Notes under the pieces: generated by a model
What the model was told of the DNA's origin: nothing
Database searches by the model: none
Seen by the model: the letters and a program-made list of their open reading frames with translations, nothing else
Assembly (NCBI GenBank): GCA_002989075.1
Contig: PSQN01000017.1
Location: forward strand, 1,798,001 to 1,862,000
Source of the DNA: Arthonia radiata
Lineage: Eukaryota; Ascomycota; Arthoniomycetes; Arthoniales; Arthoniaceae
Reading direction: 5' to 3'
Length of the DNA: 64,000 nt
Translations under genes and position numbers: made by a program
In this document: positions 55,501-64,000 of the stretch, piece by piece
Numbering within the stretch: the stretch's first letter is position 1
Layout of the letters: the number at the start of each line of letters is the position of its first letter

Positions 55501-56954
55501 CACGCGCGATGCAAAGAAGTTTGTCGGTGATCTCGCCTCCAACAGCTCTAATTTTGGGTTTGATGACGAAAGGGGCGACTACAACATTGTTGGTGGTGAT
55601 CATCTGGCGTATCGCTACGAGGTGATTGACATTCTCGGGAAAGGTAGCTTTGGCCAGGTCGTGCGGTGCGTTGATCACAAGACTGGTGGTCTGGTTGCCG
55701 TGAAGATTATTCGCAACAAGAAGCGATTCCATCAACAAGCGCTGGTTGAGGTCAACATTTTGCAAAAGCTTCGTGAATGGGTGAGTTTGCTGCTGAACTA
55801 AAAGTGAAGTTCGGTAGAATGGTGACTGACCATTTTCGCAGGATCCCGACAACAGCCACAGCATGGTCAACTTCACGCAATGTTTCTACTTCCGTGGCCA
55901 CCTGTGCATTGCAACGGAACTGCTCGGCATCAATCTCTACGAGTTCATCAAAGCTCATGACTTTACCGGTTTCTCGCTCAAGCTGATTCGACGCTTCACG
56001 AAGCAGATGCTCAGCAGCCTGTGCCTGTTACAGGATAAGAACGTCATCCATTGCGATATGAAGCCAGAGAACATCTTGCTGGCTCATCCGTTACGGTCTG
56101 AGATCAAAGTTATTGATTTCGGTTCTAGCTGTTTCGAGAAAGAAAAGGTATACACTTACATCCAGTCTCGCTTTTACCGATCACCAGAAGTCATCCTTGG
56201 CATGAACTACGGCATTCCTATTGACATGTGGAGTCTGGGCTGTATCTTGGCCGAGCTTTTTACCGGCTTTCCGATCTTCCCTGGAGAGAACGAATCAGAA
56301 CAGCTGGCTTGCATTATGGAGGTATTTGGCCCGCCGGAGAAGCATCTGATTGAGAAGAGTAGCAGGAAGAAGGTATTTTTCGACTCGCTGGGCAAGCCGC
56401 GTATCAATGTTTCGTCGAAGGGCAAACGGCGAAGGCCTAGCTCGAAGACTCTGGAGCAAGTGCTCAAGTGCAACGACGAAGCATTTCTTGATTTCATCGG
56501 CCGGTGCCTGCGGTGGGACCCCGAAAGACGTTTAAAACCACAAGATGCCATGAGCCACGAATTCATTACCGGCAAGCGTGTACCACGCACGCGATCGCAG
56601 CATACTACAGTGACGGCCTCGCCTGCGAAACGATCTAACACTATACAAACCCCAGCAAAAGCGAAGACTGTCATGGATCCGCCAGCGACAAGCCTTAGAA
56701 ACGGAGTTGCCGCCGGCTCACGCAACTCAAGTATCTCCCCGGTGAAGAGCACTGTCCCGAACGCACGGAGAAAATCGACAATGTACGATCACCCGACGAC
56801 GTCAGGCACACGGGTAGGCTCGGGGTCAGGACTACCGCGGGCATCAGCAGCGCAGAGGAATACATCTGGAAAGCCAGATTTGGCATCGGCGGCGGCGGCA
56901 ATCTCATTGGCAGGACAGAGCAAAAGCCGCATAGCCAGCAACGGCGTTGCGTGA
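52594..56954 (+). CDS. pom1: Dual-specificity DYRK-family protein kinase (Pom1-like)
   Basis: Exons 52594-52694, 52744-55780 and 55842-56954 (49- and 61-bp introns) give 1416 residues. The first exon starts MATRTDLANRRRSVLRDHK. A very long Ser/Pro/Arg-rich region to about residue 920 carries many SP/TP sites, as in fission yeast Pom1, which forms polar gradients that time mitosis and place the septum. The DYRK-homology box before the catalytic domain is visible (EIIDYQNEGVYFCGTRDAKK). The kinase begins YRYEVIDILGKGSFGQVV (Gly-loop about 999-1004), with VAVKIIRNKKRFHQQ, catalytic HCDMKPENILL, DFGSSC, and the activation-loop YTYIQSRFYRSPEV, whose second Tyr is autophosphorylated in DYRKs. An insert of about 25 residues with KGKRRRPSSKTL is normal for this class. 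The C-terminal 120 residues are disordered. The Pom1 name rests on class and layout, not on a comparison. Confidence 0.93.
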
Positions 56955-57804
56955 ACGATTCACACGGAAAGAGGATGAAAGCATTAGCATTAGCACGGCG
57001 CAGGAAACCCCTGTAGGATTATGCTGGGTGACGCAAGGTCGGAGAAATAGATGTACTACTGACTAGAGATTGGTGACGCGCGTGTACGAAAGGGCTTCGA
57101 TGCACATTACGACGTACTACTTGACGGTCAACATATTGCTCATGCGGCTGACTGTGAGTCAACGGACAGCAGCTGCAGAGGCTGTTGGAATGCCATTGGG
57201 CTGACACGAGCATGAAAGGTGCATTTATCTGGTGGAGGTCAAACCTGAAGCAGCCAGATCTGGGGGCGAGATCTGACCCGTTCGCGCCGGTCTCGCTCCG
57301 AAGCTAGTGACTGGTCTGTGCACTGCAGCTACCCCGCCAGATATCTGTATACAAATTATCCGCTTAGAGTAATTCTACCTCCGACAACGTGCTATGAGAT
57401 ATCTCGCGCTCTGATTACATCAGCACTCATTCTTCTAAATCTCCTAAATCTATCGAACAATGCAGGCCTTCAGCGCACTTTTCTACGATATTTCCTTGTT
57501 TCATCCGAGTTTGGCTCTCTTCATCATCCGCTAGTTCTTCTAGGACGCTGTTCTGACGTTTTGCTAATCCACTGCCTCACCCACCGTCTCGCCCGATTTA
57601 TTTTCTTTCTTCCCCACCTTCTCTCCCTTCATCCACCACCTCTCTTTCTTGCTCTTGACTTAATCCAAGTGCCATCTTCGCATTCTGTCCATTGACTATT
57701 GGTCTGCGTAGCATTGTTTGATCAGTTGGAATACTTGTCGCAAACACGCTTTGTTCGGTGACTCGAACAATAGCACGCGACACTCTCACAGCTTTTTCCC
57801 ACTT
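56955..57804. other. Intergenic spacer with CT-rich leader
   Basis: The 850 bp between kinase and dioxygenase genes become strongly pyrimidine-rich from about 57370 to 57680 (runs of CTCTTC and TTCTTTC), the usual core promoter or leader composition in filamentous fungi. There is no supported gene. Confidence 0.6.
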
Positions 57805-59336
57805 ATGATGAAGCGCTCAATCCCGCGTCTTCAAGACTACGACATCTCCCTAGAGCACGGCTTCCTCCCGTCCGAGCTCCCACTCGAGTGCCTGCCTGAT
57901 CCCTACTACGCGAAGTGGGAAAACATCGTTCGCAACCTCCAAGGTCTCATCCTCAGCACACGGCTGCGTGGCGTCGTCAACAAGATCACCGTCCTTTCGA
58001 CCGACAACCTTCAGACTGAAGCTGAGTGGAGAAGAGCATACTCGCTACTGGCATTCATAGCGCATGCATACGTGTGGGGTGGAGATGGGCCAGCAGACGT
58101 AGGTTCCGTTGGCGCTCGCCCCAGACACAGCTAGCTAATAACGCGCCACAGACCGTACCACCTTCAATCTCAGTTCCCTTTCTCTCAACCTGCGAGCACT
58201 TTGGCTTGCCGCCTGTCGCGACGTATTCCGCAGTCGTCCTCTGGAACTTCAAGCCATTGTTTGACGACGAATCCATCGACTCTCTCGAAAACCTTTCTAC
58301 ACTCACCACTTTCACTGGTTCAATCGACGAATCATGGTTCTACCTCGTCTCAGTCGCCATCGAGGCTCGCTGCGCTCCCATAGTTCCTGGCATGCTGGAC
58401 GCCATCCAAGCAGTAAGAGACGGTGACAGCGCCAGACTCGCCGCGCATCTCCAACACCTCGCGGAGACTCTTGAAACTCTCTCCGGCTTGCTCGTCCGCA
58501 TGTATGAACACTGTGATCCCCACGTCTTCTACCACCGCATCCGGCCCTTCCTGGCGGGCAGCAAGAACATGGCCGACGCTGGCCTGCCAAACGGCGTACG
58601 TTTCGATACAGACGGCACAGGCACAGCCCCCTACGTCCAGTTTTCTGGCGGCAGCAACGCGCAATCCTCCATCCTGCAATTCTTCGACATCGTCCTCGGC
58701 ATCGAACACCTGCCCACAGGTGCAAAGCGAGAAGAGGCGTCCGACTCCGAGGGATCGGGTCCGCCACCACCGAGCCACAACTTTATCATGGACATGCGCA
58801 AGTACATGCCCAAGCAACATCGAGACTTCTTGCAGCACGTCAGCGACGTCGCGAACATCCGTGAATACGTCGAGCAGCGACGGTCCAACAAGAGCTTGTG
58901 CGCTGCCTTCGACGCGTGCTTAGCTATGTTGCGGGACTTCCGGGACAAGCACATCAAGATGGTCTCGCGGTACATCGTCGTCAAGTCGCGCGAGTCGCGT
59001 TCATCCAATCGAAGCATCTCTCCAAGACAAGCACCACCTGCATCGTTCGGCCTCGCGAAGCAGCGCTCAGACTCGAACTCTCAGCAGCGGCAGAAGCAGC
59101 TCAGAGGTACGGGTGGGACGGCGCTGATACAGTTCCTGAAGCAGGCGCGAGATGAGAGCGGTGAGCCCGCCATTGGCAGCTGGGCGAGGAGACTGATGAC
59201 GAACAGCCCCGCGGCCTTGGGTTTTGGTGCAGCTCTGGGTGGTGTGCAAGAGCATGCAGATGGAGAGATGCAGATTACGGGGTTGGCAGGGACGTGGAGC
59301 GTGGATGATAGTGAGGGTGGTATTTGCCACTGGTAG
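57805..59336 (+). CDS. BNA2: Indoleamine 2,3-dioxygenase (kynurenine pathway)
   Basis: This haem enzyme opens the indole ring of tryptophan to N-formylkynurenine, the first step towards NAD. Exons 57805-58098 and 58152-59336 (53-bp phase-0 intron) give 492 residues. Two adjacent ATGs (57805, 57808) are possible starts. The small domain contains YDISLEHGFLPSELPLECLP and AYVWGGDGPAD, joined to TVPPSISVPFLSTC, a hallmark of the family. WNFKPL, STLTTFTGSIDESWFYLVSV and the loop DPHVFYHRIRPFLAG follow. The haem-ligand His is His365 in FRDKHIKMVSRYIV; MPKQHRDFLQHV lies before it. The last 120 residues (Ser/Arg/Gln-rich, then GTGGTALIQFLKQARDE) are a usual fungal extension. No mitochondrial or secretion signal is seen, so it should be cytosolic. 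Fungi have several isoenzymes and the subtype is not decided here. Confidence 0.95.
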
Positions 59337-59813
59337 TGCAGAAAGTGGGTGAAGAAATATTGGGAGGATCTATGACTTTTGGCATATAGAGGGAGGTACG
59401 TTGATTTCATCGCACTTATGAGATATCTATATCAGCATGGCGTCTCAGTACGGATACACACAGGCTTCGCGGCCGGCAGTAGAATCGCAATAAGTGGAAA
59501 GAAACACTGACAGTATCATGCTTCGTTCAAGCTCGCTGTATCTTCTATCTCGCAAGTGTCATTCGACCTCAACGAGTTCCTCTAAGCAGTATCACACTCG
59601 CCAATCCATCTCCATGCCTTTTCGCAGCCATCTGACGGCAACCATCCCATCCTTCTAAGTTGTCAGAGCACTCCCAGCACATCCACGCCAACCCACCATC
59701 AGAAGTCCGAGCACACGCTCAGACGCCACCATATCAACCATCATGGCCATCCTTCTCTCCTTGCCGCTACCTCAATATCTCTTCCGACCTATTCACCCAT
59801 CCCAAGCGCCAAA
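59337..59813. other. Intergenic spacer
   Basis: The 477 bp between two plus-strand genes are C/A-rich near the right end. No feature is recognised. Confidence 0.5.
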
Positions 59814-60956
59814 ATGCCCCCACCCAACCCCTCCAACACTTACAACAACACCAGAACACCACGCCACGCTCGCCGCCCCGAAGAGCCCATCACGGCGCCA
59901 AGTCCCCTGACCATCGCCAACATCGAAGCCCACAATGAGCGCCTAGCACCCCTCCGCCCACGCCGTCTCCCTGTCGACGAGACGGCCGCGACGCGCTATT
60001 CCACGCACGCTTCTAGTATCGACAGAGCTGTTCAGCACCCACCTTTGCATCGCGGGTTTGAGCAGTCACCTCTAGGGAGGAGAATCGTGGCGCTGCCCTC
60101 GTCGCCGCATCTTCGCCCTTCGAGCCCTAGCATAGAGACGGAGCCGTTTCCTGAACTCCCGGATCTGGATTTTCTGCCAGTGGTTCCGGCGTGGTCGACG
60201 GGGCTGAGAGGGATTGGCGCGGGATTGGGGTTGTTGTCTGCGACTACTCGTGCCGGTACTCGCAACGGCGCCGGAAGGAATGACGTGGAGGACGAGGACG
60301 TCCCCGGCAGCACGACGTCCTCCGATAAAGATGAGAGGGAGGAAAGTGAATACATCTCCAGCGACGACAGCGGCGAGCGACTGCAGAAGTCCGTAGGGCG
60401 TAAATTGGATCGTTACGCCTCCTCTTCATCTTCGTCAATGTCCTCTTCCGACCAGCCCGAACGTACAGACAACCGAAGCTACGGCAGCGGCCACTGGCTC
60501 GAAAGGCTCCACCGCGAGCGGGCCCGCCGCAACGGATTCGCTACAACCCTTCACAGCGACCCTGACTCCGGCCGGCGCAATCGCTTCCAACGCCTTACCT
60601 ATCGCTCCGGCGAGCGTGACGCAAACGCAACCGACGCGCTCTCGCAAGCACGAACCCTCACAGCGGCGAACAACGCCGCCTCGCTTACCTCATCATTCCC
60701 CACACACCCCTATTTCAGCACACACAGTGTCCTCTCCGCCAGGGAACGCGCGCTCCTGCAGCGGATGCGCATGCACGCAGCGCAAGAGGAACGGCGCCGA
60801 GCGCAGGAGATTCGGGATGCGGCGATGGAGGTGCGGAGGCGCGCGGAGGCGGAGGCGAGGGAGGCGGCGCAGGTTAATGCGGATATTGATTGTGTGCTGA
60901 GGCTTTTGATGGTGGGGTTGGTTTTGTATGGGGTTTGGCGGTTGGTTTTTGGGTAG
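59814..60956 (+). CDS. Hypothetical protein with C-terminal membrane anchor (380 aa)
   Basis: A single exon from ATG (MPPPNPSNTYNNTRTPRHAR) encodes 380 residues. Most of the chain is disordered and rich in Arg, Ser, Glu and Pro. It has an acidic segment with DKDEREESEYISSDDSGE, a poly-Ser run (about residues 200-210) and a long Arg/Glu/Ala helix near the end (RMRMHAAQEERRRAQEIRDA, then EVRRRAEAEAREAAQ). It finishes with one hydrophobic helix, VLRLLMVGLVLYGVWRLVFG, right at the C-terminus. That is the plan of a tail-anchored protein with its bulk in the cytosol. I do not recognise a family. The GC-rich, biased codon use over the whole length supports a real gene. Confidence 0.7.
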   Translation: MPPPNPSNTYNNTRTPRHARRPEEPITAPSPLTIANIEAHNERLAPLRPRRLPVDETAATRYSTHASSIDRAVQHPPLHRGFEQSPLGRRIVALPSSPHLRPSSPSIETEPFPELPDLDFLPVVPAWSTGLRGIGAGLGLLSATTRAGTRNGAGRNDVEDEDVPGSTTSSDKDEREESEYISSDDSGERLQKSVGRKLDRYASSSSSSMSSSDQPERTDNRSYGSGHWLERLHRERARRNGFATTLHSDPDSGRRNRFQRLTYRSGERDANATDALSQARTLTAANNAASLTSSFPTHPYFSTHSVLSARERALLQRMRMHAAQEERRRAQEIRDAAMEVRRRAEAEAREAAQVNADIDCVLRLLMVGLVLYGVWRLVFG

Positions 60957-62028
60957 GTTATAGAGCTGGGAGATAGGAGGTGTGGACAGGAAGATAGGAG
61001 GAGAACAGACGATAGTGGAATGTGGGATGGATGAGTGTGATGAGGAAATCTAGCGTTGGGTCGAGGTCTTGCGCAACAGGAATCATGTTGACGACTGAGG
61101 ATCAGTATGAGGGGACGTTTCGTGCGATGTAGCGGGACTAGCTGTCATGGTATTGAATGTGTTGCCCAATGCTTGACTTTACCTACAGTCTGCACATGCC
61201 CATATCGTTTACAAATTTCTCGCCCACCTGGGGCCGCCTAGAAATTCGTTACATTCGCAAGGGACGCGGAGCTGTTGGCTGGATAATGAGCTGCTTTCGG
61301 TGCGTTTGTCCAAGTGGTGGAACCTGGCTCACAATTCCCCATCTCCGTTCGAGATGGCTTGGGACGCACTGAGAGGCGGTGACAAAAATGATCAAGCAGG
61401 ATTGACCCAAGGCGGTGAGAGAGGGAAAGACTACGGTTTGTGGAAAGAGTAGGTTTGCTTTTGAGAGGAGCGAGCCTGGACTCCGATAGCAAACTCTAGT
61501 AGCAGACTCTAGTCTAGCAAAGGAATGCCTAGGCCTGAGGGTTATAACGAATCGCCAGCCAACAAGTTGATTCACCAGGTCGGTGCTCTTGATACAAAAT
61601 AGTCTGTTAGATGACCGAGCTGAGGTTTCGACGCTTAGCTCACCAGACAATGGGCGGCCCAACTAAATCAGTGTTGTGAGAGGGCAGAGCGCCGAGGCTC
61701 ACGTGGAGTGATCTCATCAGCATGGAAGGTCGGACGTTGTCGTGGTACATATACAGCGAGGCGGGACTGCTGCAGAACGATCTCCGGTGGAAGGAAGTCA
61801 TTGGGACATTACATGACGGGAGAAGAGATGTGAAGAATAGCTGGAGCTTTTAATGAGCAGTTTGGAGACTATACCCCTTCTGGACTGTGAGAGCGCATGG
61901 GACTTGACTCGTGCCATCACCCCCTTATTCCCCTTTGAAGCCAACACTGTCAATGAACATTATCTCACATAGAGTACCCAGCAAAGGTCCAAACATGCCA
62001 CTCCATCTACAGACTTCCCACATTGTCT
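60957..62028. other. 1.1-kb spacer
   Basis: This spacer between convergent genes shows no coding frame with motifs and no repeat. Confidence 0.5.
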
Positions 62029-62754
62029 TCAAACATCTTTGTCCAGTCGAAGGTCAATAAAGTCTGGCTCTTCATCCTCCTCCTCCTCCTCCTCCCCATC
62101 ATCGATGACCCCACCCAACGTGAAGAACATCTTGGCACCCGCCGCAAACCCGGTGCCGCGGACATCGGAAGTCATAGCATCACACTCGTCGTAATAAAAG
62201 ATCCCACAATGCAGGCAGAACAACGCCAAGAAGATGAACAGAAGACCCATCACATTCGCGTACCCTCTGCAAGCCCATTCATGGTCGGAAATCCCACTAA
62301 TAAAAGGATAACTCGGCGTGAATCTCGCAGTCAGCGACGAAGACATTGCTTTCGATTCCTCCATCCTGTTCAGTGTTTCAGCCGAGATTGTATAGTCGTT
62401 GTGGGACGATTCGCGGCTGCTTATTGAGCTTGTTGTTCGCAGCACTTCAGTCTCGTGTGATGAGCTCCGACCATCTTTTAAGGCCTTTGACTGGGTCAAC
62501 AGACTTGGTCGGTATTGGTACACGCTGGTCAAGCGAAAGGCGTCACCGTAACGGCGATAGTGACCGCGGCAGGTCATGAGGGAGGTAGATTTGCGCTGGA
62601 AGGCAGTACGGCGTTTGCGAAGGATCACGCGCTGTTGTCTGGCCATTTTGGTATGGGATTGAGTTAGTAGTGTTGGTTGCGCTGGAGAAGGCGTGCTTGA
62701 GAGTTTCATGATTGAAAAGGGCTTTGTGGAAGAGGGTGTCAGAGCATCTGCCAT
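62029..62754 (-). CDS. Hypothetical single-pass membrane protein with acidic tail (241 aa)
   Basis: An uninterrupted frame from the ATG at 62754 (MADALTPSSTKPFSIMK) gives 241 residues. Internal ATGs at 62709 and 62646 are possible starts. The first 150 residues are basic, Ser/Thr-rich and unstructured, with an Arg/Lys-rich stretch (MARQQRVILRKRRTAFQRKS). One hydrophobic helix follows (NVMGLLFIFLALFCLHCGIF), then YYDECDAMTSD, a Gly/Ala-rich weakly hydrophobic segment (GTGFAAGAKMFFTLGGV) and a Glu-rich tail encoded by a CTC-repeat tract (62073-62096). The helix, Tyr-Tyr, Asp, Met, then Gly-Gly-Val-Ile-Asp-Asp-Gly order recalls the two small membrane proteins just to the right, which may be distant relatives. 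The function is unknown. Confidence 0.55.
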   Translation of the reverse strand: MADALTPSSTKPFSIMKLSSTPSPAQPTLLTQSHTKMARQQRVILRKRRTAFQRKSTSLMTCRGHYRRYGDAFRLTSVYQYRPSLLTQSKALKDGRSSSHETEVLRTTSSISSRESSHNDYTISAETLNRMEESKAMSSSLTARFTPSYPFISGISDHEWACRGYANVMGLLFIFLALFCLHCGIFYYDECDAMTSDVRGTGFAAGAKMFFTLGGVIDDGEEEEEEDEEPDFIDLRLDKDV

Positions 62755-62908
62755 GTCTGTCTGAGCGTCTGCAGGCTTTTCTGAAAACCCTCGCAGAACG
62801 TGACGTTTTCAGAAGGTATTGCTCATGCTCGTGGAGAGACGTCTATCTTCATCTGGAAGATCCTGGCAGCAAGATCATCCTTTGCGCCGTCCCCGTTCAC
62901 CTAGGGTC

Positions 62909-63232
62909 CTAATCCGGGAAGAACTCATCACCATCCACCCATCCCAACATAATCATGTACTGTCTGGCGAAGTACCCATACGCCACTGCAAATGTGACAC
63001 ATGCTGACATGCGATCAAACGCATCGTTGACGGCGTAATACAGGGTAAGTGCCAAAAGCAGTACCCACCCCAGAATGGCGACCCAAGTAAGAAATGCGAC
63101 GAACAGGCGAGTCTTTGGACGTCCCGCAAATTGATCGATCATGGGTGCCTGCTCGATTTCGTCCATTGTTGCGTCTTGTTGTTGATCTGGCGGCGCAGGC
63201 GCGCCGGGAGGCTCGTGATAGATGTGATCCAT
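62909..63232 (-). CDS. Small two-helix membrane protein (107 aa), paralog of the next gene
   Basis: A single exon encodes a polar N-terminus (MDHIYHEPPGAPAPPDQQQD), then two hydrophobic segments, WVAILGWVLLLALTLYYAVN and ACVTFAVAYGYFARQYMIML, and a short acidic end, GWVDGDEFFPD. The motif Tyr-X-Ala-(Val/Leu)-Asn-Asp-X4-Met between the helices and Gly-Trp-X-(Asp/Glu)-Gly-X-Glu at the end recurs in the gene at 63630-63875. That makes the two tandem paralogs on the same strand. I do not recognise the family, and small fungal membrane proteins of this size are rarely annotated. Confidence 0.65.
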   Translation of the reverse strand: MDHIYHEPPGAPAPPDQQQDATMDEIEQAPMIDQFAGRPKTRLFVAFLTWVAILGWVLLLALTLYYAVNDAFDRMSACVTFAVAYGYFARQYMIMLGWVDGDEFFPD

Positions 63233-63629
63233 TTGATTAGTTTCGGGGTGCTTGCTGTGAATGGTATTGGATTTGACTGCGTAGGATATATGCAGTGAGG
63301 TGCTTCGCTCTTCGGTATATTTGGAGCGTACTAAGAGTTGTGGAAGCTTTCGTCAATCATGACGACCATCTAGTGGAGTGCAGGCGCTGAGGTTGGGAAG
63401 TCGCAAGAAGTGACAAACCCTTCACTTACGGAGGCGCACGTCAAACTACGCTAGTCAACAGGACGTCACAAGTCTTGCAACCATCTGATCAAGCGCATCG
63501 CGTCCTCGTTCTTAATAGCATGTCACTAATTAATGCCGAACACTTCGTCCAGCCGCAGTAGCCTCACCTTTCAGTCTCCTCTTGACGTTGACAGAGAACA
63601 GGGCCTCGCCAGCGTGTTCAGCGAATCTC
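63233..63629. other. Spacer between the two small membrane protein genes
   Basis: The 397 bp hold the promoter of the left gene. No other feature is supported. Confidence 0.5.
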
Positions 63630-63875
63630 CTACATCCCCCAACCCGGCAACTCGTGCCCTTCAGCCCACCCGGCAGATATCATCCAAAAACATACCCCGA
63701 GACCCACAAGCACAGCAAGCCAACTCGCTGTTATCATGTCTTCGTACCAATCGTTGAGTGCGCAGTACACGGTCCGCAGGCAGAACCAGGTAAGCAGTCC
63801 GACAGTGAGACATGCCATGACCTTGGCAATGCGGACCTGGGGGTTGTTAGGCAGATGTGGTGGTAAATCAGCCAT
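63630..63875 (-). CDS. Small two-helix membrane protein (81 aa), paralog of the previous gene
   Basis: A single exon encodes MADLPPHLPNNPQVRIAK, a hydrophobic helix (VMACLTVGLLTWFCLRTVY), the loop CALNDWYEDM, a second helix (ITASWLAVLVGLGVCFWMIS) and the end AGWAEGHELPGWGM. Loop and end align with YYAVNDAFDRM and LGWVDGDEFFPD of the gene to the left. It lacks most of the polar N-terminal extension of that gene. The conserved Asn-Asp-X4-Met loop and Gly-Trp end suggest a shared function rather than chance hydrophobicity. The remaining 125 bp of the window beyond it show no feature. Confidence 0.6.
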   Translation of the reverse strand: MADLPPHLPNNPQVRIAKVMACLTVGLLTWFCLRTVYCALNDWYEDMITASWLAVLVGLGVCFWMISAGWAEGHELPGWGM

Positions 63876-64000
63876 CGGACTGGTTCGCTAAGCAGCGTTG
63901 GTGTTGTGGACGATCTGGAAAGAGACAGTGACGATCCTAAAGGGCCGCAATTGATGCTGCTGCTGGTCTAAGAACTCGAGTTGTCAACCCAGTGTCTCAG

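Overview
The window is nuclear DNA from a filamentous ascomycete, most likely a Dothideomycete. Genes are dense on both strands. Introns are mostly 46-82 bp with GT..CTAAC/CTGAC..AG signals. The genes include fungal families such as a highly reducing polyketide synthase, a DUF6536 membrane protein, a Pom1-type DYRK kinase and a fungal type of indoleamine dioxygenase. The class assignment is an inference. It leans partly on a set of look-alike 132-156 bp introns in the polyketide synthase gene that resemble the introner-like elements described from Dothideomycetes. I see 28 protein genes, no tRNA or rRNA gene, no CRISPR array and no recognisable transposon or viral remnant.

Layout. 1-9177 holds mostly housekeeping genes: the C-terminal part of gamma-tubulin complex component 2, a Ser-rich protein, an Osh4/Kes1 oxysterol-binding protein, a secreted GH27 alpha-galactosidase and a Maf nucleotide pyrophosphatase. 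9963-22734 is a compact candidate biosynthetic locus: a P-loop sulfotransferase and a KS-AT-DH-ER-KR-ACP polyketide synthase in tandem on the minus strand, then a divergent FSH1/LovG-type serine hydrolase. 23079-30703 returns to core genes: ribosomal protein L5 (uL18), a large LRR protein and the mitochondrial cysteine desulfurase Nfs1.

31274-47089 is the accessory-looking part. It holds two large polytopic membrane proteins, three small Lys/Glu-rich proteins that each have one phase-2 intron, a secreted protein with an apparent 8-nt microexon, and three tandem small Thr-rich secreted proteins that look like diverged copies of one another. It also has long gene-poor spacers, an 84-bp tandem duplication and a near-perfect 59-nt hairpin. 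47351-59336 holds a conserved fungal protein of unknown function, a Pex23/Pex30-type dysferlin-domain peroxin, a DYRK kinase and indoleamine 2,3-dioxygenase. The right end (59814-63875) has a tail-anchored-looking protein and three small membrane proteins, at least two of them paralogous.

Functional reading. The synthase has no thioesterase and no methyltransferase domain, so it must rely on a separate release step. The FSH1 hydrolase next to it is of the family that releases polyketides in trans (LovG), and the sulfotransferase suggests a sulfated product or sulfation-assisted chain ending. Exon structures were built by hand from splice signals, reading-frame continuity and family motifs. 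No expression data or database search was used.
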